The notes beneath the pieces were generated by a model, which was not told the DNA's origin, did no database searches, and was given only the letters and a program-made list of their open reading frames with translations. A stretch of 64,000 nucleotides of DNA, taken from Gemmatirosa kalamazoonensis. Its GTDB lineage: Bacteria > Gemmatimonadota > Gemmatimonadetes > Gemmatimonadales > Gemmatimonadaceae. The position numbers and the translations under genes were made by a program. The DNA is taken from positions 3,518,220-3,582,219 of the forward strand of contig NZ_CP007128.1 of NCBI RefSeq assembly GCF_000522985.1, in the 5' to 3' direction. Below, one piece after another: positions 37,356-46,426 of the stretch (within the stretch, counting starts at the first letter, position 1; every line of letters begins with the position of its first letter).

Positions 37356-40016
37356 ATGTCGCAGCAGGACGCCGGCGCGCTCGCCGCGCTCGCGCGTCGC
37401 GCCGATCCGGCGGACGCGGGGGCGCAGAACAACCTCGGTGTCGTGCTGCTCGCCCGCGGCGAGCGGGCCGGGGCCGCCGCCGCCTTCGCGCGCGCGCTCG
37501 CGCTCGACCCGCGCATGACGCTCGCGCGGAGCAATCTCGACGCCGCGGGCGGGCTCGCCGTGCGCGCCCAGCGCGCCCAGGAGCTGCGCGCCCGCGTACG
37601 CGCCGACGGCGGCGATCTCGACGCGCGCCGCGAGCTCGCGCTGCTGCTCGCCGAGACGGGCCGCGCCGACGACGCGCGGCGCGAGTTCGACGCGCTGTGC
37701 GCGCTCGCGCCCGATGCACCCGGCCCGCGCATCCTCCGCGCGCTGTTCGAGCAGCGCGTCGGCGACCTGGACGCGGCGGAGGCGTGGCTCACGCAGGCCA
37801 TCGCGCTCGATCCGCGTGCCGCGCTGCCGCGCGCGCACCTCGGCGAGGTGGTCTATCACCGCGGTGAGCCCGCCCGCGCGCTCGCGGTGCTCGACGGGGC
37901 CATCGCGCTCGCGCCGGAGCACGCCGACGCGCACTGGGTCCGCGGCTTCGTGCTCGGCGAGCTCGGTCGCGCCGACGATGCGGCCGCCGCGACGGCGCGC
38001 GCGCTCGCGCTGAATCCGTCGCTCGGACGCGCGCAGCTGAACCTCGCGGCGCCCGGCGTCGCGCCCGAGGAGGTGGCCGCAGCGGTGGCCGCGGCGCCGT
38101 CGGCACCGTTAGGCGGGGCCGACGTGAACCTCGCGCTCGGCCTCGCGCTGCGCGAGAAGGGCTACTTCGACGAGGCGGTGCGCGAGTACCGCCGCGCGCT
38201 CGCCTGCGGCGCCGACGAGCGGCACGTCGCGCGCGCGCTCGGCGAGCTGCATCTGCTGCGCGGCGCGCCGGCCGACGCGCTGCCACACCTCTCACGCCTC
38301 GTCGAGCTCGCGCCGGACGACGCCGCGTCGTGGCACGCGCTCGGCGTCGCCGCGCATCTCGCGGGACGCGTGGTCGACTCGGAGGACGCGTACCGGCGCG
38401 GCGTCGCGCTCGCCGGCCAGCGTCGCGCCGCGGCGCCGATCCTGAACGACCTCGGCGTCCTGCGGGCCGCGCGCGGCGAGCGCGCGGAGGCGGTCGAGCT
38501 GCTGGGCGCCGCGGTGCGGCTCGACCCGACGCTACGGCGCGTGCGGCTGAACCACGCACAGCTCCTCGTCGCCACCGGCGCGCACGATCGCGCCCTCGCC
38601 GAGTATCGCGCGGTGTTGCGCGATGCCGCCGCCGACGCCGACGCGTGGACGGGCCTCGGCGCCATGCTCGCCGCCGCGGGACGCACCGCCGACGCGCGCG
38701 CCGCGCTCGCCCGCGCGCTCGACGCCGATCCCTCGCGCGCCGACGCGCGCTACGAGCTCGGTTTCCTCGCCGCGGCGGCGGGCGATCTCTCCGCGGCGCG
38801 TCGCGAGGCGGAGCACGCGATGGCGCACGCGCCGCTCGTCATGCGTCGCCCGCTGGAGCTGGCGCTCGACCTCGGCGGCGCCGTGCCGCTCACCGTCGCG
38901 CCCGCGCCCGACGCGCTCGATGCTCCGGTGCACGGCTTCTCGATCGCCGAGGACGCGCTCGACGCGCTGCTCGGCGACGTGCTCGCGCCGGCCGAGGAGC
39001 CGTCGGATCCGACCGCGCCTAACGATCCCGCGCGCGCGTTCGTCGTCGCCGAGGAGTGCCTGCGGGCCGGGCTCTACGAGCGCGCGTCCGCGGCGGTCAG
39101 CGCGGCACTCGCCCGCGGCGCGGACCGGGCCACCGGCCTCGTGCTCCTCGCCGACGCGTTCGCCGCGCAGGGCTACTTCGGCGAAGCGCTGGAGCGGTAT
39201 CAGGAGGCGCGTCAGGCGGACGCCGCGTCGCTGCGCGCGCGGCTGGGCGAGCTTCGCATGCTGCGCGAGACCGGCCGTCGCGACGCGTCGCTCGCCGCCG
39301 CGGACGCGTTCGTCGCCGACCACCCCGCGCACGCCGAGGCGCTCGCGCTCCTCGCCGTCGCGCGCGCGGATGCCGGCGATCCGGATGCCGCGCGCGAGGC
39401 CTTGGGCCGCGCCGAGGCGTTCGCCGACGACGCGGACGTGTGGGCGCTCGTCGCGCAGGCGTGGCGCGCGCTCGGCGAGCACGACGCCGAGGCCGACGCG
39501 TGCGGCCGCGGGCTCGCGCTCGCGCCGGAGCGCTGGCGGCTGCGTCTCACGCTCGCGCGCGCGCTCGCCGCGGCCGGGCACGATGACGCGGCGGAAGCCG
39601 CGCTCGCGCCGCTCGTGGAGCCGGCATCGGGCGGCGCGCGCCTCGTCGAGCCGTGCGTCGAGATGGCCGCGCTGCGTGCGCACGCCGGCGACCGCCGCGG
39701 CGCGCGCGCCCTGCTCGTCGACGTGCTCGCCGCCGACCCGCTGCACGTCGACGCGCTCGCGCAGCTCGGCGCGCTGCTGCTCGACGAGGGGCGCCTGGTC
39801 GACGCGGCCGTCGCCGTGCGCCGCGTGCTGCGCCTCGAGCCCGAGCACGCGCTCGCCCTCGCGCTCGACGGCGAGCTGCTCGTGCACGCGGGCGACGTGC
39901 CTAACGCACGCGCGCGCTGGAGACGCGTCGTGGAGCTGGAGCCGGCGAGCGTCGGCGCCATGCGCGCGCGCCGCGGGCTGTCGGCGCACGCGGGGCGCGT
40001 GGAGGCCGCCGCATGA
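37356..40016 (+). CDS. large TPR-repeat scaffold protein
   Basis: The 886-residue protein consists almost entirely of tetratricopeptide repeats, with recurring A-rich helix pairs such as NNLGVVLLARGERAGAAAAF and DVNLALGLALREKGYFDEA. No signal peptide or membrane helix is visible, so it is cytoplasmic. It lies between cheC and a DUF4388 gene that starts inside its last codons. TPR arrays serve as protein-binding platforms. In Myxococcus, a TPR protein (SgmX) binds MglA-GTP at the leading pole. A similar MglA-binding role here is a hypothesis based on the adjacent mglA. Confidence 0.85.
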   Translation: MSQQDAGALAALARRADPADAGAQNNLGVVLLARGERAGAAAAFARALALDPRMTLARSNLDAAGGLAVRAQRAQELRARVRADGGDLDARRELALLLAETGRADDARREFDALCALAPDAPGPRILRALFEQRVGDLDAAEAWLTQAIALDPRAALPRAHLGEVVYHRGEPARALAVLDGAIALAPEHADAHWVRGFVLGELGRADDAAAATARALALNPSLGRAQLNLAAPGVAPEEVAAAVAAAPSAPLGGADVNLALGLALREKGYFDEAVREYRRALACGADERHVARALGELHLLRGAPADALPHLSRLVELAPDDAASWHALGVAAHLAGRVVDSEDAYRRGVALAGQRRAAAPILNDLGVLRAARGERAEAVELLGAAVRLDPTLRRVRLNHAQLLVATGAHDRALAEYRAVLRDAAADADAWTGLGAMLAAAGRTADARAALARALDADPSRADARYELGFLAAAAGDLSAARREAEHAMAHAPLVMRRPLELALDLGGAVPLTVAPAPDALDAPVHGFSIAEDALDALLGDVLAPAEEPSDPTAPNDPARAFVVAEECLRAGLYERASAAVSAALARGADRATGLVLLADAFAAQGYFGEALERYQEARQADAASLRARLGELRMLRETGRRDASLAAADAFVADHPAHAEALALLAVARADAGDPDAAREALGRAEAFADDADVWALVAQAWRALGEHDAEADACGRGLALAPERWRLRLTLARALAAAGHDDAAEAALAPLVEPASGGARLVEPCVEMAALRAHAGDRRGARALLVDVLAADPLHVDALAQLGALLLDEGRLVDAAVAVRRVLRLEPEHALALALDGELLVHAGDVPNARARWRRVVELEPASVGAMRARRGLSAHAGRVEAAA

Positions 40017-40630
40017 CCGCGCCCGCCGAGCCGCGCGCCGCCGTCATCGAGGGCTCGCTGCGCGAGGTCGCACTGGCCGACGTGCTTCAGCTCCTGGAGC
40101 TCGGCCGCAAGACGGGCATCCTCCACGTCACGGACGCGGTGGCCGGCCGACGCGCGCACCTCACGCTCGTGCAGGGGCGCATCCGCGACGCGGTGATCGA
40201 CGGCGAGCTGGCGGCGCGCGGCGACCGGCAGGTGCGCGAGGTCGCGATCGAGCTGCTCGGCTGGTCGAGCGGCCGGTTCGCCGTGGAGCCGCTCGACGAG
40301 ACGACGGCGACGCGCGGCAGCACGGTCGGCGTCGACTCGGTGCTCATGGAGGCCGCGCGCCGCGCCGACGAGTGGGCGCGCCTCGCCGACCGGGTGCCCG
40401 GCGCGCACGCTGCGCCGCGCCTCGCTCCCGTCGCGCCGCACGCCGCGCCCGTCGTGCTCGCGCCCGAGGAGTGGGAGGTGCTCGCCTACGCCGACGGCGT
40501 GGCCGACCTGCGCGCGATCGCCGCGCGGAGCGGGCGCGACCTGCTCGCGGTGGCCGCCGCGGTGCACCGCCTCGTCGGCGAGGGCCTGCTGACGGTGACC
40601 CGCGACGCAGGGGACGCGTCAGAGATCTGA
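40013..40630 (+). CDS. DUF4388 (PATAN-like) protein
   Basis: The 205-residue protein begins with a DUF4388 domain (residues about 10-110): the characteristic DVLQLLELGRKTGILHV, then LVQGRIRDAVIDG and a FAVEPL strand. The C-terminal 70 residues look like a winged-helix-like fold (ADLRAIAARSGRDLLAVAAAVHRLVGEGLL). DUF4388/PATAN domains occur in PatA-type regulators and in MglA-linked proteins. Their biochemical role is not settled. ATG overlaps the end of the TPR gene, and mglA follows 15 bases after. A second DUF4388 gene lies three genes downstream. Confidence 0.82.
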   Translation: MTAPAEPRAAVIEGSLREVALADVLQLLELGRKTGILHVTDAVAGRRAHLTLVQGRIRDAVIDGELAARGDRQVREVAIELLGWSSGRFAVEPLDETTATRGSTVGVDSVLMEAARRADEWARLADRVPGAHAAPRLAPVAPHAAPVVLAPEEWEVLAYADGVADLRAIAARSGRDLLAVAAAVHRLVGEGLLTVTRDAGDASEI

Positions 40631-40645
40631 CCGGAGACCCGAACC

Positions 40646-41254
40646 GTGCCCCTCGTCAACTACGTCACGCGCGAGATCACCTGCAAGATCGTCTATTACG
40701 GGCCGGGTCGGTCCGGGAAGACGACGAACCTGCGCTTCATCCACGAGCGGCTGCCCGTGGATCGCGCCGGTCGCATGGTGTCGCTCGCGACCGAGGGGGA
40801 CCGCACGCTGTTCTTCGACTTCCTGCCGGTGGACCTCGGCGTCGTCGCGGGCTTCGCGACGCGCTTCCAGCTCTACACGGTGCCGGGACAGTCGTACTAC
40901 GCAGCCACGCGGCGCCTCGTGCTGCAGGGCGCCGACGCGGTGGTGTTCGTCGCCGACAGCCGCCGCCGCCAGCTCGACGAGAACGTCGAGAGCTTTCAGG
41001 ACCTGCACGAGCACCTCGCCGCGCACGGCGTCGATCCGCGGCAGGTGCCGCTCGTCCTGCAGTACAACAAGCAGGACCTCCCGCGCGAGATCGCGGCCGA
41101 TCCGAGCGAGCTCGCCGACGTGCTGAACTTCCGCGGCGTGCCGGAGTTCGCCGCCGACGCGCTGCGCGGCACGAACGTGTTCGAGACGATGCGCGCGGCG
41201 TGCGGCGCCGTGCTGCGCCGCCTCACGGCCGGCACCACGTTAGGCGCCGCGTGA
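40646..41254 (+). CDS. mglA: MglA-like small GTPase
   Basis: The 202-residue Ras-like GTPase has P-loop GPGRSGKTT, switch region MVSLATEGDRTLFFDFLP, the MglA-specific TVPGQ in place of DxxG, and NKQDL for guanine specificity. MglA sets the leading pole and drives gliding or type IV pilus motility in Myxococcus and Thermus. GTP hydrolysis normally needs MglB, a roadblock protein that is not encoded nearby. The GTG start has a GGAGA site. Its stop overlaps the next gene. Its presence inside a che module is the key link from chemosensory signalling to cell polarity. Confidence 0.92.
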   Translation: MPLVNYVTREITCKIVYYGPGRSGKTTNLRFIHERLPVDRAGRMVSLATEGDRTLFFDFLPVDLGVVAGFATRFQLYTVPGQSYYAATRRLVLQGADAVVFVADSRRRQLDENVESFQDLHEHLAAHGVDPRQVPLVLQYNKQDLPREIAADPSELADVLNFRGVPEFAADALRGTNVFETMRAACGAVLRRLTAGTTLGAA

Positions 41255-42306
41255 CGACGCTCGCCGCCGCGCGGACGCTCGTCTTCGACGAGCGCTTCCG
41301 CTTCGACACGTTCGTCGTCGGCGACGGCACGCGCGAGGCGGCGGAGGCGGCGCGCCTCGTCGCCGAGTCGCCGGGTGCGCGGTGGAACCCGCTCATCGTG
41401 CGCGCGGGGGCGGGGCAGGGCAAGTCGCACCTGTTAGGCGCCGTCGCGTCGCGCGCGCGCGAGCTGCATCCGGGTCGCCGCATGCTCGCGCTCAGCGCCG
41501 ACGAGTACCCGATGCCGCCGCTCGGCGACGCCGCCATCGTGCTCGTCGACGACGTGCGCGCCGGACTCGAGCCGACGCGTGCCGCCGCGCTCCGCGACCT
41601 GGTCGACGCCGCCCTCGCCGCCGGCGCGCAGGTCGTGATCGCGGAGGCGGGGACCGCCGTCTCGCGCGAGGAGGCCACCGCGTGGGTGGCGCGCAGCGCG
41701 CGCGCGCGACTCGTGCGCCTCACCGCGCCCGACGCTGAGGTGCGCCTCGCGATCGTGCGCCAGGCCGCCGCCGCCCGCTCGCTCACGCTCGCGCCGGACG
41801 TGCTCGCGAGCGTCGCGGACGAGCCGGTCGATTCGGTGCGCGAGCTGCTCGGGCGACTCGGCCGCGCGGGCACCGCGCCGGCGACCGAGCGCTTCTCGCT
41901 CGGCGACGACGGCGACTTCGCGAGCTTCCTCGACGAGGTCGCGCGCGAGGTCGCGGCGTACGCCGAGCCGTGGCGCGTCAGGCTGGGCGAGGCGAGCGCG
42001 CGGTGGCGTGCCGAGGGACACGACGTCGAGGTGCTGGAGCGCGCGCTTCGTGAGTCGGCCGCCCCCGACGTCGACGCGCTGCTGGCCGAGTTCGAGCGCG
42101 GCATCGCGCGGCAGCAGGAGGAGCGCGCGGCCGCGGAGCGCGAGGCGGCCGCGCGCGACGCCGCGCGCGTCGCCGCGCGCGTCGCCGCCGAGCAGGCTGC
42201 CAGGCGCGCCACGCCGGCGCCCACCACGCCGCCCGTCGTGAACGCCGAGGGGTGGGTGCTCGACTGGCCCGACGTGCGCGACCTGCTGGTGGAGGCGTAC
42301 CGCTGA
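41251..42306 (+). CDS. DnaA-type AAA+ ATPase without a recognised DNA-binding domain
   Basis: Residues about 10-190 of this 351-residue protein resemble the DnaA/Hda ATPase core: FRFDTFVVGDGTREAAEAA, WNPLIVRAGAGQGKSHLLGAV (Walker A) and IVLVDDV (Walker B). A sensor-like helical lid follows (APDVLASVADEPVDSVRELLGRL). The C-terminus has no DnaA box-binding HTH. It instead carries WRVRLGEASARWRAEGHDV, DVDALLAEFERGI and a long alanine/glutamate coiled coil. GTG overlaps the mglA stop. It may be a regulatory or assembly ATPase for this module. I know no characterised family with this function. Confidence 0.75.
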   Translation: MTTLAAARTLVFDERFRFDTFVVGDGTREAAEAARLVAESPGARWNPLIVRAGAGQGKSHLLGAVASRARELHPGRRMLALSADEYPMPPLGDAAIVLVDDVRAGLEPTRAAALRDLVDAALAAGAQVVIAEAGTAVSREEATAWVARSARARLVRLTAPDAEVRLAIVRQAAAARSLTLAPDVLASVADEPVDSVRELLGRLGRAGTAPATERFSLGDDGDFASFLDEVAREVAAYAEPWRVRLGEASARWRAEGHDVEVLERALRESAAPDVDALLAEFERGIARQQEERAAAEREAAARDAARVAARVAAEQAARRATPAPTTPPVVNAEGWVLDWPDVRDLLVEAYR

Positions 42307-43979
42307 TGGCCATCCGCGGCAGCCTCGCCGAAGCGGGCCTCCCCGACGTGCTGCAGCTCCTCGCGCTCGGTCAGAAGACCGGGTGCCTGAGCGTCGCGCG
42401 CGCCGGCGACTTCGGCTCGATCTACTTCGTGAACGGCCGCGTCGCGCACGCGTCGCTCGTGAACCGCCGCGACAAGCTCGGCGAGCAGCTGCTGCGCGCC
42501 GGCTCCGTCGACGCCGCGGACCTGAGCGCCGCCCTCGCCGAGCAGGTCGCCGATCCGTCGCGCCGCCTGGGCGAGCTGCTCATCCGCCGCGGCGCGGTCG
42601 ATCCCGCGGCGCTCGTGCGCCAGGCGCGCTTGCAGGTCGAGGAAGCGGTGCTCGAGCTGTTCACGTGGACGCAGGGGACGTTCAGCTTCGAGCCCGAGGT
42701 GCGCGTCGACCTTCCGGTCACCCCGCTCTCGATCGATCCGTCGGCGCTGCTGCTCGAGGGCGCGCGTCGCGCCGACGAGCGCGCGCGCATCGCGCACCAC
42801 GTACCGGGGCGCGACTCCGTGTTCGCGCCGGCCGCCGACGCGCCGCGCGACGCTGCCGGCGCGCTCGACGCCGAGCGTGTCGTGCCGCTGCTCGTCGCGC
42901 GCGAGATCGAGCTGTCGCCGGGCGAGCTGCGCGTCCTGCCGACGATCGACGGACGGCGCGACGTCGCGCAGCTCGCCGACGCCGCGGGCGTCGTGGAGTT
43001 CGACGCGATGCGCGCGCTGTTCGCGCTCGCCGACGCGGGGCTCGTCGTGCGCGTCGGCGCCACGACGCCGCCCGATCCGCGTGCGGGCGCGAAGCTCGAC
43101 GAGCATCGCAACCTCGGCGTCGCGTTCTACCGCGCGTCGCTGTTCGACGAGGCGGTGCGCGAGTTCAAGCGCGTGCTCGAGCTCTCGCCCACCGACGGCC
43201 ACGCACGCTTCCACCTCGGTCTCGTCGCGCTGCGCCGCGGCCGTTGGGCGGAGGCCGCGGGCTCGCTCGGCGAGGCGGCCGCGCTCCCCGGCGCGCCGGC
43301 CGTCGTGTTCCACGCGCTCGCCGTCGCGCGCCGCGAGCTCGGTGCGCTCGGCGACGCGCACGAGGCACTCGACGAGGCGGAGCGGCGCGGACTGCCCGTG
43401 GATGCGCGCGTGCAGGCGCTGCGCGTGTCGCTGCACCTGCGCGCCGGAAACGCCGACGCGGCGGACGTGCTGATGCGCGCCGGCGTCGGTGCCGACGCGG
43501 AGTCGCGCGCGCGCCCCGCGGCGTGGTACCATTATGCCGCGCTCTCGGCCGCGCGCGCGGGTGACGCCGCGCGCGCTGGCGAGCTGCTCGAGGCGGGGCA
43601 CGCGGCGCACCCGCGCGCCGCGGCGCTGCTCGCGAACCTCGCCGCGCTCCGGCTGCACGAAGGGCGCGCCGAGGACGCACTGCGACACGCGGAGGCGGCG
43701 CTCGCCGAGGACGCGACGCTCGCGCCGGCGCACAAGACCGCGGGCGACGCGCACTACCGCGCCGGGCGATTCGCCGACGCGGCGGCGTGCTACGAGCGCG
43801 CCGTCGCGATCGCGCCCGCGGCGGGTGCCGATGCGTGGCTGCGGCTGGGCAACGTGAGGCTCCGACAGGGCGACCGCGACGCGGCGGCCGTGGCGTGGCG
43901 CCGCGCGTTGGAGGTCGATCCGCAGCACGCGATCGCGCGCGGCAATCTCGCGGCACTCGGACGCGAGGTGCCCGCGTGA
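42306..43979 (+). CDS. DUF4388 domain fused to TPR repeats
   Basis: The 557-residue protein starts with a DUF4388 domain (residues about 1-100: DVLQLLALGQKTGCLSV, YFVNGRVAHASL). A helical region follows with repeated LGELLIRRGAV-type segments (about 60-150). A winged-helix-like stretch lies around 220-260, and TPR repeats cover 260-540 (NLGVAFYRASLFDEAVREFKR). The DVLQLL..GxKTG motif is shared with the 205-residue DUF4388 protein upstream, so the two are likely paralogues. Start overlaps the ATPase stop; cheR overlaps its end. This is a plausible scaffold or sensor of the module. Confidence 0.85.
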   Translation: MAIRGSLAEAGLPDVLQLLALGQKTGCLSVARAGDFGSIYFVNGRVAHASLVNRRDKLGEQLLRAGSVDAADLSAALAEQVADPSRRLGELLIRRGAVDPAALVRQARLQVEEAVLELFTWTQGTFSFEPEVRVDLPVTPLSIDPSALLLEGARRADERARIAHHVPGRDSVFAPAADAPRDAAGALDAERVVPLLVAREIELSPGELRVLPTIDGRRDVAQLADAAGVVEFDAMRALFALADAGLVVRVGATTPPDPRAGAKLDEHRNLGVAFYRASLFDEAVREFKRVLELSPTDGHARFHLGLVALRRGRWAEAAGSLGEAAALPGAPAVVFHALAVARRELGALGDAHEALDEAERRGLPVDARVQALRVSLHLRAGNADAADVLMRAGVGADAESRARPAAWYHYAALSAARAGDAARAGELLEAGHAAHPRAAALLANLAALRLHEGRAEDALRHAEAALAEDATLAPAHKTAGDAHYRAGRFADAAACYERAVAIAPAAGADAWLRLGNVRLRQGDRDAAAVAWRRALEVDPQHAIARGNLAALGREVPA

Positions 43980-44839
43980 CGACGCTCACCATCACATCCC
44001 CTGCAGCACTCGTGACCGCTCCCCTCGATGCCGACGATCCGGAAGGCCTCGCCCGTCTCCTCGTGAAGGTGACGGTGGAGCGCGGCTTCCGCTGCGGCAG
44101 CTACAAGGAGCGGTGCCTGCGGCGGCGCATCGCGGTGCGCATGCGCGCGAAGGGCGTCCACACGTTCGACGACTACGCGCGCGTGCTCGACGCCGACGCG
44201 CACGAATACGACCGGCTGCTCGACGCGCTCACGATCAACGTCACGAAGCTGTTCCGGAACTGGGACTCGTGGAGCGCGCTCGCCGCGAAGGCGCTGCCGA
44301 AGCTGTGGGACGTCACCGGCGGCGCGATGCGCGTGTGGAGCGCCGGCACGTCGTCGGGCGAGGAGGCGTACTCGCTCGCCGCGCTGCTGCATCGCCACGC
44401 CGAGTCGCGCGGCGAGACCGCGCGGCTCGACGGCGCGCTCGTGTTAGGCACCGACATCGACCGTGCGAGCCTCGCGGCCGCCGCGCGCGGCACGTTCGGC
44501 GACGCGGCGTTCGCCGACACGCCAGCGGAGCTGCGCGAGCGCTACTTCCCGGGCGCGCTCCCGGCGGCCGCGGCGCCCGAGCTGCGCTCGCTCGTCGCGT
44601 TCGAGCACCGCGACCTGCTGCTCGAGCCGCCGCCGGCCGGGCCGTGGCACCTCATCGTGTGCCGCAACGTGTTGATCTACTTCGACCGGCAGACGCAGGA
44701 GGTGCTGTTCGAGCGCTTTCACGAGGCGCTCGCGCCCGGCGGCATGCTGTTCCTCGGCAAGGTGGAGACGCTGCTCGGGCCGGCCCGACAGCGCTTCGCC
44801 GCGGTGGACCAACGTGAGCGCATCTACCGCCGCCTCTGA
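43976..44839 (+). CDS. cheR: CheR methyltransferase
   Basis: The 287-residue enzyme uses S-adenosylmethionine to methylate receptor glutamates. An N-terminal all-helical domain (RRRIAVRMRAKGV, DRLLDALTINVTKLFRNW) is followed by the SAM-binding core. Visible motifs are WSAGTSSGEEAYSLA, VLGTDID and IVCRNVLIYFD. GTG overlaps the preceding stop, and cheB starts inside it. Since no MCP is encoded nearby, its methyl acceptor is elsewhere in the genome or is a non-MCP protein. Confidence 0.94.
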   Translation: MTTLTITSPAALVTAPLDADDPEGLARLLVKVTVERGFRCGSYKERCLRRRIAVRMRAKGVHTFDDYARVLDADAHEYDRLLDALTINVTKLFRNWDSWSALAAKALPKLWDVTGGAMRVWSAGTSSGEEAYSLAALLHRHAESRGETARLDGALVLGTDIDRASLAAAARGTFGDAAFADTPAELRERYFPGALPAAAAPELRSLVAFEHRDLLLEPPPAGPWHLIVCRNVLIYFDRQTQEVLFERFHEALAPGGMLFLGKVETLLGPARQRFAAVDQRERIYRRL

Positions 44840-45467
44840 GCTGGCGCCCGCGCCGCGGGTCACGCGCCATCCGTCCCGGGTGGTGGTCATCGCCGCGTCC
44901 ACCGGTGGGCCTAACGCGCTCGCCCGCGTGCTCCCCGCGCTGCCGGCGTCGCTCGGTGCCGCGGTGCTCGTGGCGCAGCACATGCCGCCGGGCTTCACCG
45001 GCTCGCTCGCCCGCCGCCTCGACGCACTGAGCGCGCTTCCCGTGCGCGAGGCCGTGCAGGGCGACGTGCTCGAGCCGGACCACGTGTACCTCGCGCCGGG
45101 CGGCCTGCACATCCTCGTAGATCTCGCCGACGGCGTGCCGTGCGTGCGCCTCGACCCCCGCGAGCCGCTGTGGGGCGTCCGTCCCGCGGCCGACCTGCTG
45201 TTCGAGTCCGCCGCGCGCGCGTTCGGCGAGTGCACCGTCGGCGTGGTGCTCACCGGCATGGGGCGCGACGGCGCGGCGGGTCTGCGCGCGGTGCGCCGGG
45301 CCGGCGGCGCCGCGCTCGTGCAGGACCGCGACTCGTCCGTCGTGTTCGGCATGCCGCAGGCCGCGCTCGATGCGGCCGGCGCGGATCGTGTCGTGCCGCT
45401 CGCGGAGCTCGGCCAGGCCGTCGCCGACGCCGTGCGCCATCTCCCGCCTAACGTCCCCGCCGTCTGA
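44814..45467 (+). CDS. cheB: CheB methylesterase domain without receiver
   Basis: The 217-residue protein is a CheB catalytic domain only. The catalytic serine is in IAASTGGPN, histidine in AQHMPPGF and aspartate in GMGRDGAAG. Usual CheB carries an N-terminal receiver that blocks and controls the active site; here there are only about 22 polar residues before the domain. Activity would therefore be constitutive or controlled by another protein. GTG 44814 lies within cheR. Confidence 0.9.
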   Translation: MSASTAASELAPAPRVTRHPSRVVVIAASTGGPNALARVLPALPASLGAAVLVAQHMPPGFTGSLARRLDALSALPVREAVQGDVLEPDHVYLAPGGLHILVDLADGVPCVRLDPREPLWGVRPAADLLFESAARAFGECTVGVVLTGMGRDGAAGLRAVRRAGGAALVQDRDSSVVFGMPQAALDAAGADRVVPLAELGQAVADAVRHLPPNVPAV

Positions 45468-45475
45468 CGTTCGCC

Positions 45476-46426
45476 GTGCATTCGATCGCCGCCACCGACC
45501 TCGTCGCGCTGAACGCGCGCCTCGCCGACCTCGACGCCCGCCTCGATGCGCAGCTCGACGCGACCGGCGCGCCGCTCGCCGCCGACGCGCGCGACGCGCT
45601 GAAGGCCGAGATCATCGCGCTGATTCGCGACGCCGACCGCGAGGCCGCCGCGCTGCTCGCGCTGAAGGACGAGGCGAAGGCCCTCGCCGCGAAGTGGAAG
45701 CGCCTCCCGACCGCCGTGGAGATGCCCGACGTCGTCCCGAGCGACGCGAGGGACGCCGCCCCTGATTCCGCCGCGGCCGGTCAGCTGAGCACTCGTGTCG
45801 ACCACCTCGGCGCGTCGACGTTCGTCGCGAAGGGGTGGAGCGCGATCTGCGTCGCCGACTACGTCGCGGCGGAGACCGCGCTCGCGCGCGCGCTGGAGCT
45901 CGCGCCCGAGGATCTCGAGGCCGCTGCGCTGCACGGCTGGGCGCTCATGGGACAGGCGCGCTACGACGAGGCGCTCGCCGTGCTGCAGAGCGTCCTCGCG
46001 CGGCAGCCCGAGCACGAGCTCGCGCGCGTGAACGTCGGCTATGTGTGCCTGCAGAAGGGGATCTACGGCGAGGCGATCGAGCATCTCGTGCGCGCCGCGC
46101 GCGGCGGCGAGGATCGCAAGGCCGCGCTCTACGCGAACTACTACCTCGGCCTCGTGTACCTGCGCCGCGAGATGTTCGACGACGCGGCGAACTTCTTCCA
46201 GCGCGCCATCGCGCACGGCCCGAACCTCGTCGAGGCGCGCTACGAGCTCGGGCGCGCGCTCTGGTTCGGCGGCGATCGCGCCGCCGCGGTCGAGGCGTGG
46301 CGCGCGGGCGCGGCGTCGGGCAAGTTCAACGCATGGGCGAAGCGGTGCGAGGACATGTGCGCGGCGGTGGAGCAGGGTGGCGCGCCACCTTCCGTCGCCG
46401 ACTCCTTCGCGCCGCAGCCGGCGTAG
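45476..46426 (+). CDS. TPR protein with N-terminal coiled coil
   Basis: The 316-residue protein begins with a charged coiled coil (residues about 5-85: LNARLADLDARLDAQLDA, DEAKALAAKWKRLP). TPR-type helices follow (AALHGWALMGQARYDEALAVLQ, YANYYLGLVYLRREMFDDAANFF). No signal peptide is visible, so it is cytoplasmic. The GTG start is nine bases after the cheB stop. The last gene of the module overlaps its end. It is probably a structural partner within the chemosensory module. Confidence 0.82.
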   Translation: MHSIAATDLVALNARLADLDARLDAQLDATGAPLAADARDALKAEIIALIRDADREAAALLALKDEAKALAAKWKRLPTAVEMPDVVPSDARDAAPDSAAAGQLSTRVDHLGASTFVAKGWSAICVADYVAAETALARALELAPEDLEAAALHGWALMGQARYDEALAVLQSVLARQPEHELARVNVGYVCLQKGIYGEAIEHLVRAARGGEDRKAALYANYYLGLVYLRREMFDDAANFFQRAIAHGPNLVEARYELGRALWFGGDRAAAVEAWRAGAASGKFNAWAKRCEDMCAAVEQGGAPPSVADSFAPQPA

